Source: Glycomyces algeriensis
Lineage (GTDB): Bacteria > Actinomycetota > Actinomycetes > Mycobacteriales > Micromonosporaceae
Length of the DNA stretch: 64,000 nt
Assembly: GCF_027622855.1 (NCBI RefSeq)
Contig: NZ_JAPZVR010000009.1
Location: 109,865-173,864 of the forward strand
Reading direction: 5' to 3'
This document shows, in pieces, positions 17,480-26,717 of the stretch. The stretch's first letter is position 1. Each line of letters opens with the position of its first letter. The translations under genes were made by a program, and so were the position numbers. Under the pieces are notes generated by a model. The model was given only the letters and a program-made list of their open reading frames with translations, had not been told where the DNA came from and ran no database searches.

Positions 17480-18622
17480 ATGGCATCACCCACCGGCCGT
17501 CTCGGCACGGATCTCGAGCCGGGCGCGGTCGCCGCCTGGCGGGCCCACTCCCAGCGCCTGTGGGGCGAGCCCTTCGCCACAGCCCTGGACGCGTTCCGGT
17601 ACCTCGGCGCGGTCCAGTCGCAGGAATACCAGCCCTCGAAGCTCACCCCCGCGATGCGAACCCGACCTGACGCGGAGGGCCTGCCGTTCGCGGGCGTCGA
17701 CGGGGTCGACGCGCTCATCGAGAAGGGCGCGGTGATCCGCACCCACGTGCTCCGCCCGACGTGGCACACCGTCCCGGTCGAGGACCTGCGGATGATGCTC
17801 GCGGCCACGTCCCACCGGGTCTTGCAGGTGGCCGGCACGCAGTTCCGCAGCCTCGGGCTCAGTGAGGCCGAGCTGCTGATCGGGGACGAGACGCTCGCGG
17901 CGGCCACTTCCGGCGGGCGGCACCTGCTGCGCGAGGAGGCCTCCGAGGCGCTGGCGGCCGCCGGGATCGCCGACCCGACCGGGCTGCGCCTGATCCACCT
18001 GCTGTTCCACGCCGAGCTGGTGTCGGCGATCTGCTCGGGGACGCCGAAGGACGGCAAGCAGACCTACGCGAACTTCGACGAGCGCGTGCCGGCCGGGGAG
18101 GTCGCACAGGACGAGGCGGTCCGGGCGCTGGCGCTGCGGTTCTTCTCCTCGCGCGGGCCCGCGACCGTGAAGGACTTCACGCGCTGGGCGACGTTGAAGG
18201 TGGCCGACGCGAAGGCGGCGATCGACGGGCTCGGGCTCGAGTCGCTCAAGGTCGGCGAGCGGGTGCTCTACTACGTGCAGGAGCAGCCGGCCGGGCGCGA
18301 GTCGGGCCCGGTGGTGGACTTCGTGCAGGGCTTCGACGAGATGATGTGCTCGTACACGGACACGAAGGAGCTCGTGACGCACCATTCGGTGCCGCCGACG
18401 CGGTTCCCGGGCCGGGCGCGGTTCACCTCGGTGATCCTGCTGGACGGCCAGGTGATCGGGAGTTGGAAGGCGACCCTGAAGCGCGAGAGCGTGCTGCTCG
18501 AGACGTGGCGGGTGCGGGGGTTCACGGCCGCGGAGATCGCGGCGCTTCGCCGCGGCGCGGACAAGCTGCGGGCCTGGTACGGGAAGCCCGAGATGGAGCT
18601 CGTGCTCGAGCACGACGAGTGA
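17480..18622 (+). CDS. Winged-helix DNA-binding protein of the AlkZ/YcaQ (HTH_42) family
   Basis: 380 residues from ATG 17480. AVQSQEYQPSKL at ~43 corresponds to the QxQ-type helix of the AlkZ family. VIRTHVLRPTWHTV and FFSSRGPATVKDFTRWATL are the conserved family blocks, and a C-terminal segment VVDFVQGFDEMMCSYTD...RVLLDG-like completes the fold. AlkZ glycosylases remove alkylated bases and unhook interstrand crosslinks; many relatives sit in antibiotic clusters as self-resistance factors. Here no biosynthetic cluster is visible, so the substrate is open. The motif is QSQ rather than the canonical QxQ/QxD read from memory, so catalytic competence needs checking. Confidence 0.7.
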   Translation: MASPTGRLGTDLEPGAVAAWRAHSQRLWGEPFATALDAFRYLGAVQSQEYQPSKLTPAMRTRPDAEGLPFAGVDGVDALIEKGAVIRTHVLRPTWHTVPVEDLRMMLAATSHRVLQVAGTQFRSLGLSEAELLIGDETLAAATSGGRHLLREEASEALAAAGIADPTGLRLIHLLFHAELVSAICSGTPKDGKQTYANFDERVPAGEVAQDEAVRALALRFFSSRGPATVKDFTRWATLKVADAKAAIDGLGLESLKVGERVLYYVQEQPAGRESGPVVDFVQGFDEMMCSYTDTKELVTHHSVPPTRFPGRARFTSVILLDGQVIGSWKATLKRESVLLETWRVRGFTAAEIAALRRGADKLRAWYGKPEMELVLEHDE

Positions 18623-18902
18623 TGAGCCTCCGATTCGCGCGCGGTGAAGGCGTGCCGCTCCGGGGCGCGTGCGGGGACCGGCTTCCGCTCCCGACCGTGG
18701 GCTCCTTCGCGCGCGGAGCGGGTCGGTTGTCGCGACGCGAGGGGCAAATCCGGAATGACGGATATGTTCCGAACGCAGCGCCCCCGTTCAACAACCAGTA
18801 CCTCGCGGGTACGACAACCCGCCTGGACACGAAACTGCTTCGCGCGCAACGCAAAACGGCCTCGCTCGCACTGCGAGCGAGACCGTTCCGTCAAGCGTAT
18901 TG
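18623..18902. other. Intergenic region between converging genes
   Basis: 280 bp with no convincing gene. It holds the element CCGGAATGACGGA (18750-18762), which recurs in inverted orientation at 28736-28748, and the terminator at 18855-18887. Confidence 0.5.
18855..18887. terminator. Terminator between the AlkZ-like gene and the DUF885 gene
   Basis: CTCGCTCGCA (18861-18870) pairs perfectly with TGCGAGCGAG (18872-18881) around a single base, extended by AACGG/CCGTT beyond one mismatch. It lies 16 bp from the minus-strand stop. Confidence 0.7.
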
Positions 18903-20600
18903 CTAGAGGCGGCCGAGGGCCTCGGCGAACGGGGCGAGGCCCATCGAGCCGAGGTTCAGCGAGTCCGAGTGGAACTGCTTGAGGCTGAAGTCGGCGCCCT
19001 TGCGGGCCTTGTAGTCCTCGCGGGCCTGCATCCAGAGGCGCTCGCCGACCTTGTACGACGGGGCCTGGCCGGCCCAGCCGAGGTAGCGGTTGACCTCGAA
19101 GTGGAGCATGTCGTCCTCGATCGTGCGGGTGTGCGCCCGCATGAACTCGAACATCTTCGCGCCGTCCCAGGTCTCGCCCGCGCGCCAGCCGAACGGGTTG
19201 TCCTCGGGGATGGCGAACTCGCAGTGGAGGCCGATGTCGACGACGACGCGGGCGGCGCGGAAGGCCTGCGCGTCGAGCATGCCGAGGCGCCCAGCAGGGT
19301 CCTCGTCGTAATAGCCGAGCTCGTCCATGAGCCGCTCGGAGTAGAGGGCCCAGCCCTCGCCGTGGCCCGAGCACCACATCAACTGGCGCTGGAAGCGGTT
19401 GAGGAGCTCGATGCGGGCCATGGTCTGGCCGACCTGGAGGTGGTGGCCGGGCACGCCCTCGTGGTACACAGTGGACTTCTCACGCCACTTGCCGAAGAGC
19501 TTCTGGCCCTCCGGGACGGACCACCACATGGCGCCGGGACGGGAGAAGTCCTCGCTCGGCCCGGTGTAGTAGATCGCCCCGTCCTCGGTCGGCGCGATCT
19601 TGCAGTCGATGGCGCGGATCTGCTCGGGGATGTCGAAGTGCTTGTCCGCGAGGTCGGCGATCGTGGAGTCGGCGAGGTCCTGCATCCAGTCGCGGAACAC
19701 GGCCTTGTCGGTCATGTTCTCGTCGGGGTCCTGGTCCAGGAACGCCACGACCTCTTCGATCGACGCGCCCGGCTTGATGCGCTCGCAGGTGGCGCGCATG
19801 TCGGCCTCGATGCGGGCGAGCTCCTGCCAGCCCCACGCGTAGGTCTCCTCGAGGTCGATCGCGGAGCCGATGAAGTAGCGGGACGCGCGCGAGTACCGGT
19901 CGCGGCCGACCGCGTCGTTCTTCGGCGCCTGCGGGGCCAGCTCCTCGCGCAGGAACAGTGCGAACTTCGTGGCGGCGTACCGGGCGCGGGTCGCGCCGTC
20001 GCTCAGGGCGATGCGCAGCGGGCCGGTCTTGACGGGCTCGCCGTCCACGGTGACCCCGTTGACCAGGTTCGCCCAGAAGTCGGTCTCGATGCCCTTGGCG
20101 CCGTTCCAGTTGTCGCAGTGGGTGGCGACTTCGAGGACCTGGCGCTCGGCGGCGACGCGGCCCGCGGCGGCCTCGGCGCGCAGCGTCTCGGTGTACTGCT
20201 CGAACGCGGTCGGGACGGCCTCGAGGCGGGCCGCGATGTTCTTCGCCGCCTCCTCGCCGTCCTTCGGCATGAGGTCGAAGATCTGGCGCACGCTGTGCAC
20301 GGGCGAGGCCAGGACGTTGAGGCTCAAGTAGGTGTCGCCCGCTTCGTGGCGCTCCATCTGGAGGCGCAGGCGCTCGAGGATGGCGTCCTTGGCGACGCGC
20401 TCGCGCTCGTCGACCGGTTCGGCGGCTTCCAGATCGGCGATCGCCTTGCGGGTCAGGGCCGCTTCGGCCTCGAGCCCGGCGGGCGAGAGGTCGTCGATCT
20501 CGTGGTCGTGTCCGGGGACGCCCATGCTCGTTGCCGTGAGGGGGCTCAGGGCGATGACGTCCTCTACGTACTGGTCGGCGATGCGATCGATGCTTCTCAT
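18903..20600 (-). CDS. DUF885 family metallopeptidase-like protein
   Basis: 565 residues from ATG 20600, which overlaps the tyrA stop as ATGA, so it is translationally coupled. The conserved DUF885 metal-site block YHEGVPGHHLQVGQTMA is present, with GEGWALYSERLMDELG downstream supplying the third ligand. The whole length is helical, as in the family. Members resemble M32/M3-like zinc carboxypeptidases, but substrates are unknown. No signal peptide is seen, so it is cytoplasmic. It is the last gene of a GroES-like/tyrA/DUF885 unit. Confidence 0.85.
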   Translation of the reverse strand: MRSIDRIADQYVEDVIALSPLTATSMGVPGHDHEIDDLSPAGLEAEAALTRKAIADLEAAEPVDERERVAKDAILERLRLQMERHEAGDTYLSLNVLASPVHSVRQIFDLMPKDGEEAAKNIAARLEAVPTAFEQYTETLRAEAAAGRVAAERQVLEVATHCDNWNGAKGIETDFWANLVNGVTVDGEPVKTGPLRIALSDGATRARYAATKFALFLREELAPQAPKNDAVGRDRYSRASRYFIGSAIDLEETYAWGWQELARIEADMRATCERIKPGASIEEVVAFLDQDPDENMTDKAVFRDWMQDLADSTIADLADKHFDIPEQIRAIDCKIAPTEDGAIYYTGPSEDFSRPGAMWWSVPEGQKLFGKWREKSTVYHEGVPGHHLQVGQTMARIELLNRFQRQLMWCSGHGEGWALYSERLMDELGYYDEDPAGRLGMLDAQAFRAARVVVDIGLHCEFAIPEDNPFGWRAGETWDGAKMFEFMRAHTRTIEDDMLHFEVNRYLGWAGQAPSYKVGERLWMQAREDYKARKGADFSLKQFHSDSLNLGSMGLAPFAEALGRL

Positions 20601-21532
20601 GGAGTGGACTTTACGCGAGGGCGCCGGGCGAGCGCGACCTCGCTTTCGACCGCTTCGAGCCAGCCGCCGGCCGCGCCGAGCTCCATGAGCGACGCCTTCG
20701 TGAGCGGGATGCGTTGCGCCGCTTCGGGTTCGACGGGCCAGTCGGTGCGCAGGGCCCGGGACCGGTCGAACCATTCACTGATTGAGTTTGGCCGATCGGT
20801 GTAGGCGTCCAGGTCCGCGGCCGCGGCGTCCAGCTCCGCGGCGAGGTCCTCCACGGCCGCCATGAGCTGGGCCCGGTTGCCCTCCACCATGCCCGTGAAC
20901 AGGGCGGTCGGGCTGGCCGCGACGCGGGTGCCGTCGCGGTACGAGCCGGCCGCGAGGGTGCGGGCCAGCGGCTCGTCGGCGACGCGCACGAGCGCGGCGG
21001 CGACCAGGTGCTCCAGGTGCGAGATGCGGGCGGCGGCCCGGTCGTGGTCGGCTGCGGTGGCGGGCACGACGTGCGCGCCGATCGACGTCCACAGCGCGGC
21101 GAGCGCGGTCCAGTCGGCGAGGTCGGTGTCGTCCTCGAGGCACAGCACCCACTTGCGGCCCTGGAACAGGTCCGCCTCGGCGGCGTCGAATCCGTTGGTC
21201 TCCTTGCCCGCCATGGGATGTCCGCCCACGAACCGGTGGTGCGCGAACAGCCGCGCGGGCTCGGCCTTCACTGAGGAGACGTCGGTGACCAGGCCCGTGT
21301 AGCCGTCCAGGGTCTCGTTCGCGACGGCGGCGAGGTGGCGGAACGGGGAGGCCACGACGGCGAGGTCGGTGCCCGCGAGCGCGGCCGGGTCGGCGGTGAC
21401 GGGGAAGTGCGCGGCGGCGGCCTCGCGGGTGGCGGGGTCGGGGTCGAGGCCGAGCACGTCGTGGCCGGCTGCGGCGAGGGCGAGCGCGGCGGAGCCGCCG
21501 ATGAGGCCGAGCCCGATGACCGCGACGCGCAT
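20597..21532 (-). CDS. tyrA: Prephenate dehydrogenase
   Basis: 311 residues from ATG 21532. The N-terminal Rossmann motif VIGLGLIGGSAALAL is followed by VVASPFRH and the prephenate dehydrogenase block VTDVSSVKAEPARLF, then FVGGHPMAGKETNGFDAA, which carries the catalytic histidine (GGHPMAG), and a helical dimerisation domain. It catalyses the NAD(P)-dependent oxidative decarboxylation of prephenate to 4-hydroxyphenylpyruvate in tyrosine synthesis. There is no ACT domain at the C-terminus, so feedback control by tyrosine through that module is not expected. The start overlaps the GroES-like stop by one base (TGATG). Confidence 0.9.
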   Translation of the reverse strand: MRVAVIGLGLIGGSAALALAAAGHDVLGLDPDPATREAAAAHFPVTADPAALAGTDLAVVASPFRHLAAVANETLDGYTGLVTDVSSVKAEPARLFAHHRFVGGHPMAGKETNGFDAAEADLFQGRKWVLCLEDDTDLADWTALAALWTSIGAHVVPATAADHDRAAARISHLEHLVAAALVRVADEPLARTLAAGSYRDGTRVAASPTALFTGMVEGNRAQLMAAVEDLAAELDAAAADLDAYTDRPNSISEWFDRSRALRTDWPVEPEAAQRIPLTKASLMELGAAGGWLEAVESEVALARRPRVKSTP

Positions 21533-21870
21533 CAGAGGTAGAGCCCCGTGCCGTCGTTGTCGACGCGTTTGGCGGCGACCGCGTGGATGTCGCGCTCGCG
21601 CAGGAGGAGGTAGGTGCGGCCCTGCATCTCGACCTCGGCCTTGTCCTCGGGGTCGAACAGGACGCGGTCGCCGGTGACGACCGAGCGCACGAGCGGTCCG
21701 ACGCCGACCGCTTCGGCCCAGTGCAGGCGCCGGCCCATGGCGGCGGTGGCGGGGATGACGATCCCGGCGGCGGATTTGCGTTCGGAGTCCGCGTCCTCGC
21801 GCACGAGGAGGCGGTCGTGCAGGAGCCGGACCGGCAGGCCGGTCGTGGAGTCCAACGGTGTATCGGTCAC
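21532..21870 (-). CDS. GroES-like co-chaperone family protein
   Basis: 112 residues. It has the GroES fold pattern: LPVRLLHDRLLVREDAD, AAGIVIPATA, the GDRVLFDP turn, and a final beta-strand. The mobile loop is replaced by ERKSAAGIVIPATAAMGRRLHW, and the protein lacks the usual end KYxGTE. No groEL is adjacent, so it is probably not the main GroES. Similar stand-alone GroES-like proteins occur in actinobacteria next to tyrA. It leads the three-gene minus-strand operon. Confidence 0.7.
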   Translation of the reverse strand: MTDTPLDSTTGLPVRLLHDRLLVREDADSERKSAAGIVIPATAAMGRRLHWAEAVGVGPLVRSVVTGDRVLFDPEDKAEVEMQGRTYLLLRERDIHAVAAKRVDNDGTGLYL

Positions 21871-22333
21871 AGCGCGCCAGCCTACCGGCAGCGGCGGCCG
21901 GGCGCGAAATGCGAGCGGGGAGTCTCACGCCCGCCCGTGAGGTCGCGGGTCGCGAGGCGGCGGTGCTTCCGGCAACCGGCACCCGTGGGCACCTGCCGGC
22001 TCAGGACCCGGCCGCGGCGAGCACTCCCGCCCCGGCTGCGCCGCCCGGCACTACGAACACCCAGGGTCCCCTACAGGTACGACATGCTGAGGCCGCCCAC
22101 CCGTGCTCCCCGGGACGCGAGCTGAGCGCGGCGCCGCCCGGCACCTGAGACGTCGTGCGACCGCTTCGAGCCGCCCCGCATATCCAGGTCCCGCACGGGT
22201 ACACCGCCCGCACCGCGAGGTGCCGACGGGCACTCGGTACAGGCTGCTGTATCGGCGGAGTCGCACCCAACCGGTACGGTACGTGTTGACGTTGCACCCG
22301 CCTCCTTTCGGAGGAACCGTCCTTGGAGAGACC
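21871..22333. other. Gene-free 463-bp region between divergent operons
   Basis: I see no credible coding frame on either strand. Near the plus-strand operon there is TTGACG (22286-22291), a possible -35, and a small hairpin CCTCC-TTTC-GGAGG (22301-22314) just upstream of the start. That hairpin could influence the leader, but it matches no riboswitch class I know. Confidence 0.4.
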
Positions 22334-23767
22334 GTGAGCCGATTCCGTCGCACCACCGCCCGGGCACGTCAACTGTGGATCGGCATGCGCCTCAACCCGG
22401 TCACCGAGCGCGCCCTGGCCCGGCGGGACGAACCGGGCGATGACGAGCCCGACATCCCCGGCGACATACCGCCGGATCTCGACAGGGACGGCGACGGCGA
22501 GGTCTCCGAGCGCGACTTCGTGCCGACCGGCCTCGCGGTCGGCGCGGCCTGGTCCTGGCGGCTCCTCATCATCGGCGCCGCGGTCGCGATCTTCCTGTAC
22601 CTCCTCAGCTACGTCACCACGGTCGTCATCCCGGTCGCGATCTCCTTCCTCCTCGCGGCCATGCTGCAGCCGCCCGCGGCCTGGCTGATCCGCAAGGGCT
22701 GGAACAAGTCCCTCGCCTCGATCTTCATGCTCGTCGCGGGCCTCGCGGCGGTCGGCGCGATCCTCACGTTCGTCGTCCAGCAGTTCATCGCCGGCATCCC
22801 CGACTTCTACGACTCGATCGTCACCGGCCTCAAGGACGCCCAGGCCTGGCTCGAATCGGGCCCCTACGGCCTCAACGGCGCGCAGGTCGCCGAGATCGTC
22901 GCGAACATCCAGGACAACATCACCAGCTGGTACGACGAGAACCAGCAGGCCATCGTCCAGACCGGCGTCGACGTCGCCACCTCGACCGCCTCCGGCCTCG
23001 GCAACTTCGCGACCGGCCTGTTCCTGGTCCTGTTCACCACCTACTTCTTCATCCGCGACGGCCGCAAGATCTGGACCTTCCTCACCGGCATGCTCCCGCG
23101 CACCGCCTCCGAGCCGCTGCGCTACGCCGGCGGCGCCGGCTGGTCGACCCTCGTGCAGTACATGCGCACCATCGTGGTCGTGGCCGCCGTGGACGCGATC
23201 TTCATCGGCCTCGGCCTGTACCTCCTCGAGGTGCCGCTGTGGCTGCCGCTGACGACGCTGATCTTCCTCGGCGCGTTCATCCCGATCATCGGTGCCACGA
23301 TCTCGGGGATCATCGCCGTCGTCGTCGCCCTCGTCGGCACCCCGAACGGCCTCGTCACCGCGCTCATCGTCCTCGGCATCGTCCTGGCCGTGCAGCAGCT
23401 CGAGTCGAACCTGCTGCAGCCCTTCCTGATGAGCCGCGCGGTCAAACTCCATCCACTCGCGATCGTCCTCGCCGTCACCGCGGGCGGCTTCGTGTGGGGC
23501 ATCATCGGCGCCCTCGTCGCCGTCCCCATCCTCGCGATCGTCAACGGCACCGTGCGCGCCCTCAACCGCTACCGAGAGGCCCGCCGCGAAGCCCAGGCGC
23601 GCGGCCTCGAAGGCGAGGACGCCACCGCCGAAGCGGTCAGGGTCAGCGCCGCCGCCGGCGCCGCCGAGCGCGCCCGCCGCGCCGCCGGCACCAAGAACGG
23701 CACCAAGGACAGCAACGGTTCGCAAGACGACACCGACGCCGGCGAGCAGGCGGCGCAGGAGGCATGA
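22334..23767 (+). CDS. AI-2E family transporter (YdiK/PerM-like permease)
   Basis: 477 residues from GTG 22334 with GGAGAG at 22325-22330; the open frame extends upstream but is not coding-like. After an acidic ~75-residue N-terminus come eight predicted membrane helices in the AI-2E exporter arrangement, including FLVLFTTYFFIRDG, LGAFIPIIGATISG and AVQQLESNLLQPFLM (conserved family blocks). The ~65-residue C-terminal tail is charged and low in complexity. The family includes autoinducer-2 exporters and Na+/H+ antiporters; the actual substrate here is unknown. The stop overlaps the next start (ATGA), linking it to the helicase gene. Confidence 0.8.
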   Translation: MSRFRRTTARARQLWIGMRLNPVTERALARRDEPGDDEPDIPGDIPPDLDRDGDGEVSERDFVPTGLAVGAAWSWRLLIIGAAVAIFLYLLSYVTTVVIPVAISFLLAAMLQPPAAWLIRKGWNKSLASIFMLVAGLAAVGAILTFVVQQFIAGIPDFYDSIVTGLKDAQAWLESGPYGLNGAQVAEIVANIQDNITSWYDENQQAIVQTGVDVATSTASGLGNFATGLFLVLFTTYFFIRDGRKIWTFLTGMLPRTASEPLRYAGGAGWSTLVQYMRTIVVVAAVDAIFIGLGLYLLEVPLWLPLTTLIFLGAFIPIIGATISGIIAVVVALVGTPNGLVTALIVLGIVLAVQQLESNLLQPFLMSRAVKLHPLAIVLAVTAGGFVWGIIGALVAVPILAIVNGTVRALNRYREARREAQARGLEGEDATAEAVRVSAAAGAAERARRAAGTKNGTKDSNGSQDDTDAGEQAAQEA

Positions 23768-25800
23768 GCACCGACGCCCAGATCGCCGAAGTCCCCGCCC
23801 AGCCCGCTGCGAAAGCCGCCGTAAAGAGCACTGCCAAAGGCGCTGTCAAAGGCGCCACCAAAGCGGAACGCGAAGCCCTCGCCATCCTCGACGCGGCCGT
23901 CGCCGCCACCCCCCACGGCCAGGCCCGCGAAGGCCAGCGCGAGATGTGCGCGGCCGTCGCCAACGCCGTCGACTCCGGCAAGCACCTGCTCGTGCAGGCC
24001 GGCACCGGCACCGGCAAGTCGCTCGCCTACCTGTGCGCCGCGCTCGCCGCGGGGCGGCCCGTGGTCGTCTCGACCGCCACGCTCGCGCTCCAGCACCAGC
24101 TCGTCGCCGTCGACCTGCCGCGCCTGGTCGAGGCCGTCGCGCCCGTCATCGGCCGCAAGCCGACGTTCGCGCTCCTCAAGGGCCGCCACAACTACATCTG
24201 CAAGCGCAAGATCGCCGGCGAAGAGGACGAGGACGACGGCGCGATCGAGGGCACCGAGACCCTGAAGTGGGCCGGGCAGCAGGCGTCCTTCGCCAAGCAG
24301 GTGCAGCGCCTCTTCGACTGGGCGGGCGACACCGACACCGGCGACCGCGACGACCTCGACCCGGGCGTCTCCGACCGCGCCTGGAAGCAGGCCTCCACGT
24401 CATCCTCCGAGTGCCCGGGCGCGAAGGACTGCGCTCAGGGCTCCGACTGCTTCGCCGAGTGGGCCCGCGCGAAGGCGCACGAGGCCGACATCGTGGTCAC
24501 CAACCACGCCCTGCTCTCGATCGACATGATGAACGAGCGCAGCGTCCTGCCCGAGCACGCCGTGCTCATCGTGGACGAGGCGCACGAGCTGGTCGACCGG
24601 GTCACCTCGGCCGCCCGCGCCGAGCTGCATCCGGCGCGGCTGCGCTGGCTCGCCCAGCGCGGGCGACGCCTCATCGACCCCGATGTGGCAGACCAGGTCC
24701 GGGAGGCCGCTGACGCGCTCGAGGGCGCCCTCACGGCGGCCGGTGAGCGCCGGTTCTCCGGCGACCTGCCCGCGCCGCTCGTGGAGGCGCTCAACCTGAT
24801 CAACGGCGCGTGCGTCAAGGCCACCACCCACCTGGGTTCGCTCGACGCGGAGACGAAGAAGCAGCTGAGCGCCCAGCAGCTCAAGGCCGGGCTCGTGGAG
24901 ACCATCGAGACGGCGGGGCGCTGCATCGGCCCGGCTGGGGACGACGTGATCTGGGCGGAGCCGAACGGCCCGCAGCTGGTCGCCGCGCCGCTGTCGGTGG
25001 GCGGCCTGCTCTCGGCGATGCTGTACGAGGACCGCACGGTGATCGCGGCGTCGGCGACGCTGACGCTCGGCGGCCGGTTCGACATCGTGGCGCGCAACCT
25101 CGGCCTGCCCGCGGACGGGCACGGCTGGACCTCGCTCGATGTCGGCTCGCCGTTCGACTACCGCAAGCAGGGCATCCTCTACGTGGCGGCGAAGCTGCCG
25201 CGCCCGACCGCGTCGGGCCTTTCGGACGAGTCCGGCAAGGAGCTGCTGCGCCTGGTCGAGGCCAGCCGCGGGGCGACTCTGGGCCTGTTCTCGTCGAAGA
25301 AGGCCGCCGAGGCGGCGGCCGAACTCCTTCGCGCGCAGACCGACTACGACATCCTGCTGCAGGGCGAGGAGACGCTCGCGAGCCTCGTGAAGCGGTTCAA
25401 GGAGGAGGAGTCGACCTGCCTCCTGGGGGTCATGAGCCTCTGGCAGGGCGTCGACGTGCCGGGCATGACGTGCCGTCTCGTGGTGGTGGACCGGATCCCG
25501 TTCCCGCGCCCGACCGAGCCGCTGACGGCGGCGCGTTCGGAGGCGGCCGACGCGGCGGGCCGCTCGGGCTTCACCGAGGTGTCGGTCCCGGCTGCGGCGA
25601 TCCGGCTCGCGCAGGGCGCCGGCCGGCTCATCCGCCGCACCACGGACCGCGGCGTGGTCGCGATCCTCGACTCGCGGCTGGAGACGAGCCGCTCGTACGG
25701 GAAGTTCCTGCGGGACTCGCTGCCGCCGTTCTGGTACACGACGAAGTCCGATTCGGTGGTGGGCGCACTGGGCCGTCTCGCCGAGACCGCGAACGACTGA
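23764..25800 (+). CDS. DinG/YoaA-family ATP-dependent DNA helicase (Fe-S cluster XPD-like)
   Basis: 678 residues from ATG 23764 (ATGA overlap with the permease gene); the ~35-residue Lys/Ala-rich N-terminus precedes the helicase core. Walker A GTGTGKS is at residues 80-86. Four cysteines suited to a 4Fe-4S cluster appear at C146 (YICKRK), C217, C223 and C229 (CPGAKDCAQGSDC). The DEAH box (IVDEAHEL) and the C-terminal motif VI QGAGRLIRRTTDRG follow. This XPD-like superfamily 2 group unwinds DNA 5'-3', resolving R-loops, G-quadruplexes or repair intermediates. No exonuclease domain is fused. Confidence 0.9.
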   Translation: MSTDAQIAEVPAQPAAKAAVKSTAKGAVKGATKAEREALAILDAAVAATPHGQAREGQREMCAAVANAVDSGKHLLVQAGTGTGKSLAYLCAALAAGRPVVVSTATLALQHQLVAVDLPRLVEAVAPVIGRKPTFALLKGRHNYICKRKIAGEEDEDDGAIEGTETLKWAGQQASFAKQVQRLFDWAGDTDTGDRDDLDPGVSDRAWKQASTSSSECPGAKDCAQGSDCFAEWARAKAHEADIVVTNHALLSIDMMNERSVLPEHAVLIVDEAHELVDRVTSAARAELHPARLRWLAQRGRRLIDPDVADQVREAADALEGALTAAGERRFSGDLPAPLVEALNLINGACVKATTHLGSLDAETKKQLSAQQLKAGLVETIETAGRCIGPAGDDVIWAEPNGPQLVAAPLSVGGLLSAMLYEDRTVIAASATLTLGGRFDIVARNLGLPADGHGWTSLDVGSPFDYRKQGILYVAAKLPRPTASGLSDESGKELLRLVEASRGATLGLFSSKKAAEAAAELLRAQTDYDILLQGEETLASLVKRFKEEESTCLLGVMSLWQGVDVPGMTCRLVVVDRIPFPRPTEPLTAARSEAADAAGRSGFTEVSVPAAAIRLAQGAGRLIRRTTDRGVVAILDSRLETSRSYGKFLRDSLPPFWYTTKSDSVVGALGRLAETAND

Positions 25801-25887
25801 TTAGACGCGGCCCGCTCTGGGAACCCGTGCTGCCGACAAGGCATGAGCGTCGCAGTGCGGCGCTTTAACGGCGTCCCCGAAGTCAAA

Positions 25888-25916
25888 GGTGAACACAAGA
25901 TGAATTCAAGTGAAAC
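25888..25916 (-). promoter_or_regulatory. PHO-box-like repeat upstream of the phosphate operon (minus orientation)
   Basis: GGTGAAC, GATGAAT and GTGAAAC repeat every 11 bp with 4-bp spacers; read on the minus strand these are GTTTCAC, ATTCATC and GTTCACC. Direct 11-bp repeats of GTTCACC-like units are the known PhoP-binding pattern in Streptomyces. They lie 170-200 bp before the DUF47/pit operon. Confidence 0.6.
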
Positions 25917-25987
25917 CTTTGCATAACCCCAGCTTGGAGCGGTTTCGTGGATTCTCACACAGCAGACTTCACGAGCTTGTGTCGCGT

Positions 25988-26009
25988 TCACCTGGATGTT
26001 AACTTCGCG
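25988..26009 (+). promoter_or_regulatory. Second PHO-box-like repeat
   Basis: GTTCACC (25988-25994) then GTTAAC (26000-26005), at about one helical turn. The first unit is a perfect PHO half-site. It lies 77 bp before the GTG start at 26086, with a possible -10 TACAGT at 26044-26049. Confidence 0.55.
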
Positions 26010-26085
26010 GTGACGATTTCCACCCGTCCCCTGAGCCGATCGGTACAGTGAGGACAGTCAAAACGACCGAAAGCAGGGGTGCCCA

Positions 26086-26715
26086 GTGCGGTTCTCGCTG
26101 AAGCCTCAGGACGACGCGTTCTACGCCTTCTTCAATGACGCGGCCGACAACATCCGCCGCGGCGTGGCGATCCTGGCCGAACTGGGGGACGAGTCGGCTG
26201 ACTACCAGAAGATCTCCGAGCGCCTCGTCGACGTCGAACACGACAACGACCAGCTCACCCACCGGCTGTTCAACAAGATCAACTCGACGTTCGTGACGCC
26301 GATGGACCGCACGGACATGTACCACCTGGCCGGCAAGCTCGACGACATCCTCGACCACATCGAGGCCGCCGCGAACCTGGTCTACCTCTACGGCCTCTCC
26401 GAGCTCCCCGACCTCCCGCGCGAGATGATCGAGCAGGTCACCGTCCTCGGCGCGCAGGCCGACCTCCTCGCCGAGTACATGCCGAAGCTCAAGGGCCTCA
26501 ACGCGACCATGGCCGACTTCTGGGTCGAGTGCAACCGCCTGGAGAACGACGGCGACCGCGCTTACCGGATGCTCCTGGTGCGCCTGTACTCCGGCGAGTA
26601 CCCCGCGCTCACGGTCATGAAGCTCAAAGAGGTCGCCGACGAGCTCGAAGCCGCCTGCGACTCCTTCGAGTCGGTCTCCAACGTCGTCGAGTCGGTCTAC
26701 GTCAAGGAATCCTGA
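26086..26715 (+). CDS. DUF47/PhoU-like protein, partner of the Pit phosphate transporter
   Basis: 209 residues from GTG 26086. The start MRFSLKPQDDAFYAFFNDAA and the all-helical length fit the DUF47 (TIGR00153) family, which resembles PhoU. Metal-binding PhoU-type acidic clusters appear (VEHDNDQLTHR; ECNRLENDGDRAYR). Genes of this family almost always precede pit, as here (2-bp gap), and are thought to regulate or couple phosphate transport. PHO-box-like repeats upstream suggest control by PhoRP. Confidence 0.9.
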   Translation: MRFSLKPQDDAFYAFFNDAADNIRRGVAILAELGDESADYQKISERLVDVEHDNDQLTHRLFNKINSTFVTPMDRTDMYHLAGKLDDILDHIEAAANLVYLYGLSELPDLPREMIEQVTVLGAQADLLAEYMPKLKGLNATMADFWVECNRLENDGDRAYRMLLVRLYSGEYPALTVMKLKEVADELEAACDSFESVSNVVESVYVKES

Positions 26716-26717
26716 AC

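Noticed and set aside
22301-22314. A riboswitch-like hairpin before the AI-2E permease gene
   Set aside because: Only a 5-bp stem; no conserved riboswitch core was recognised.
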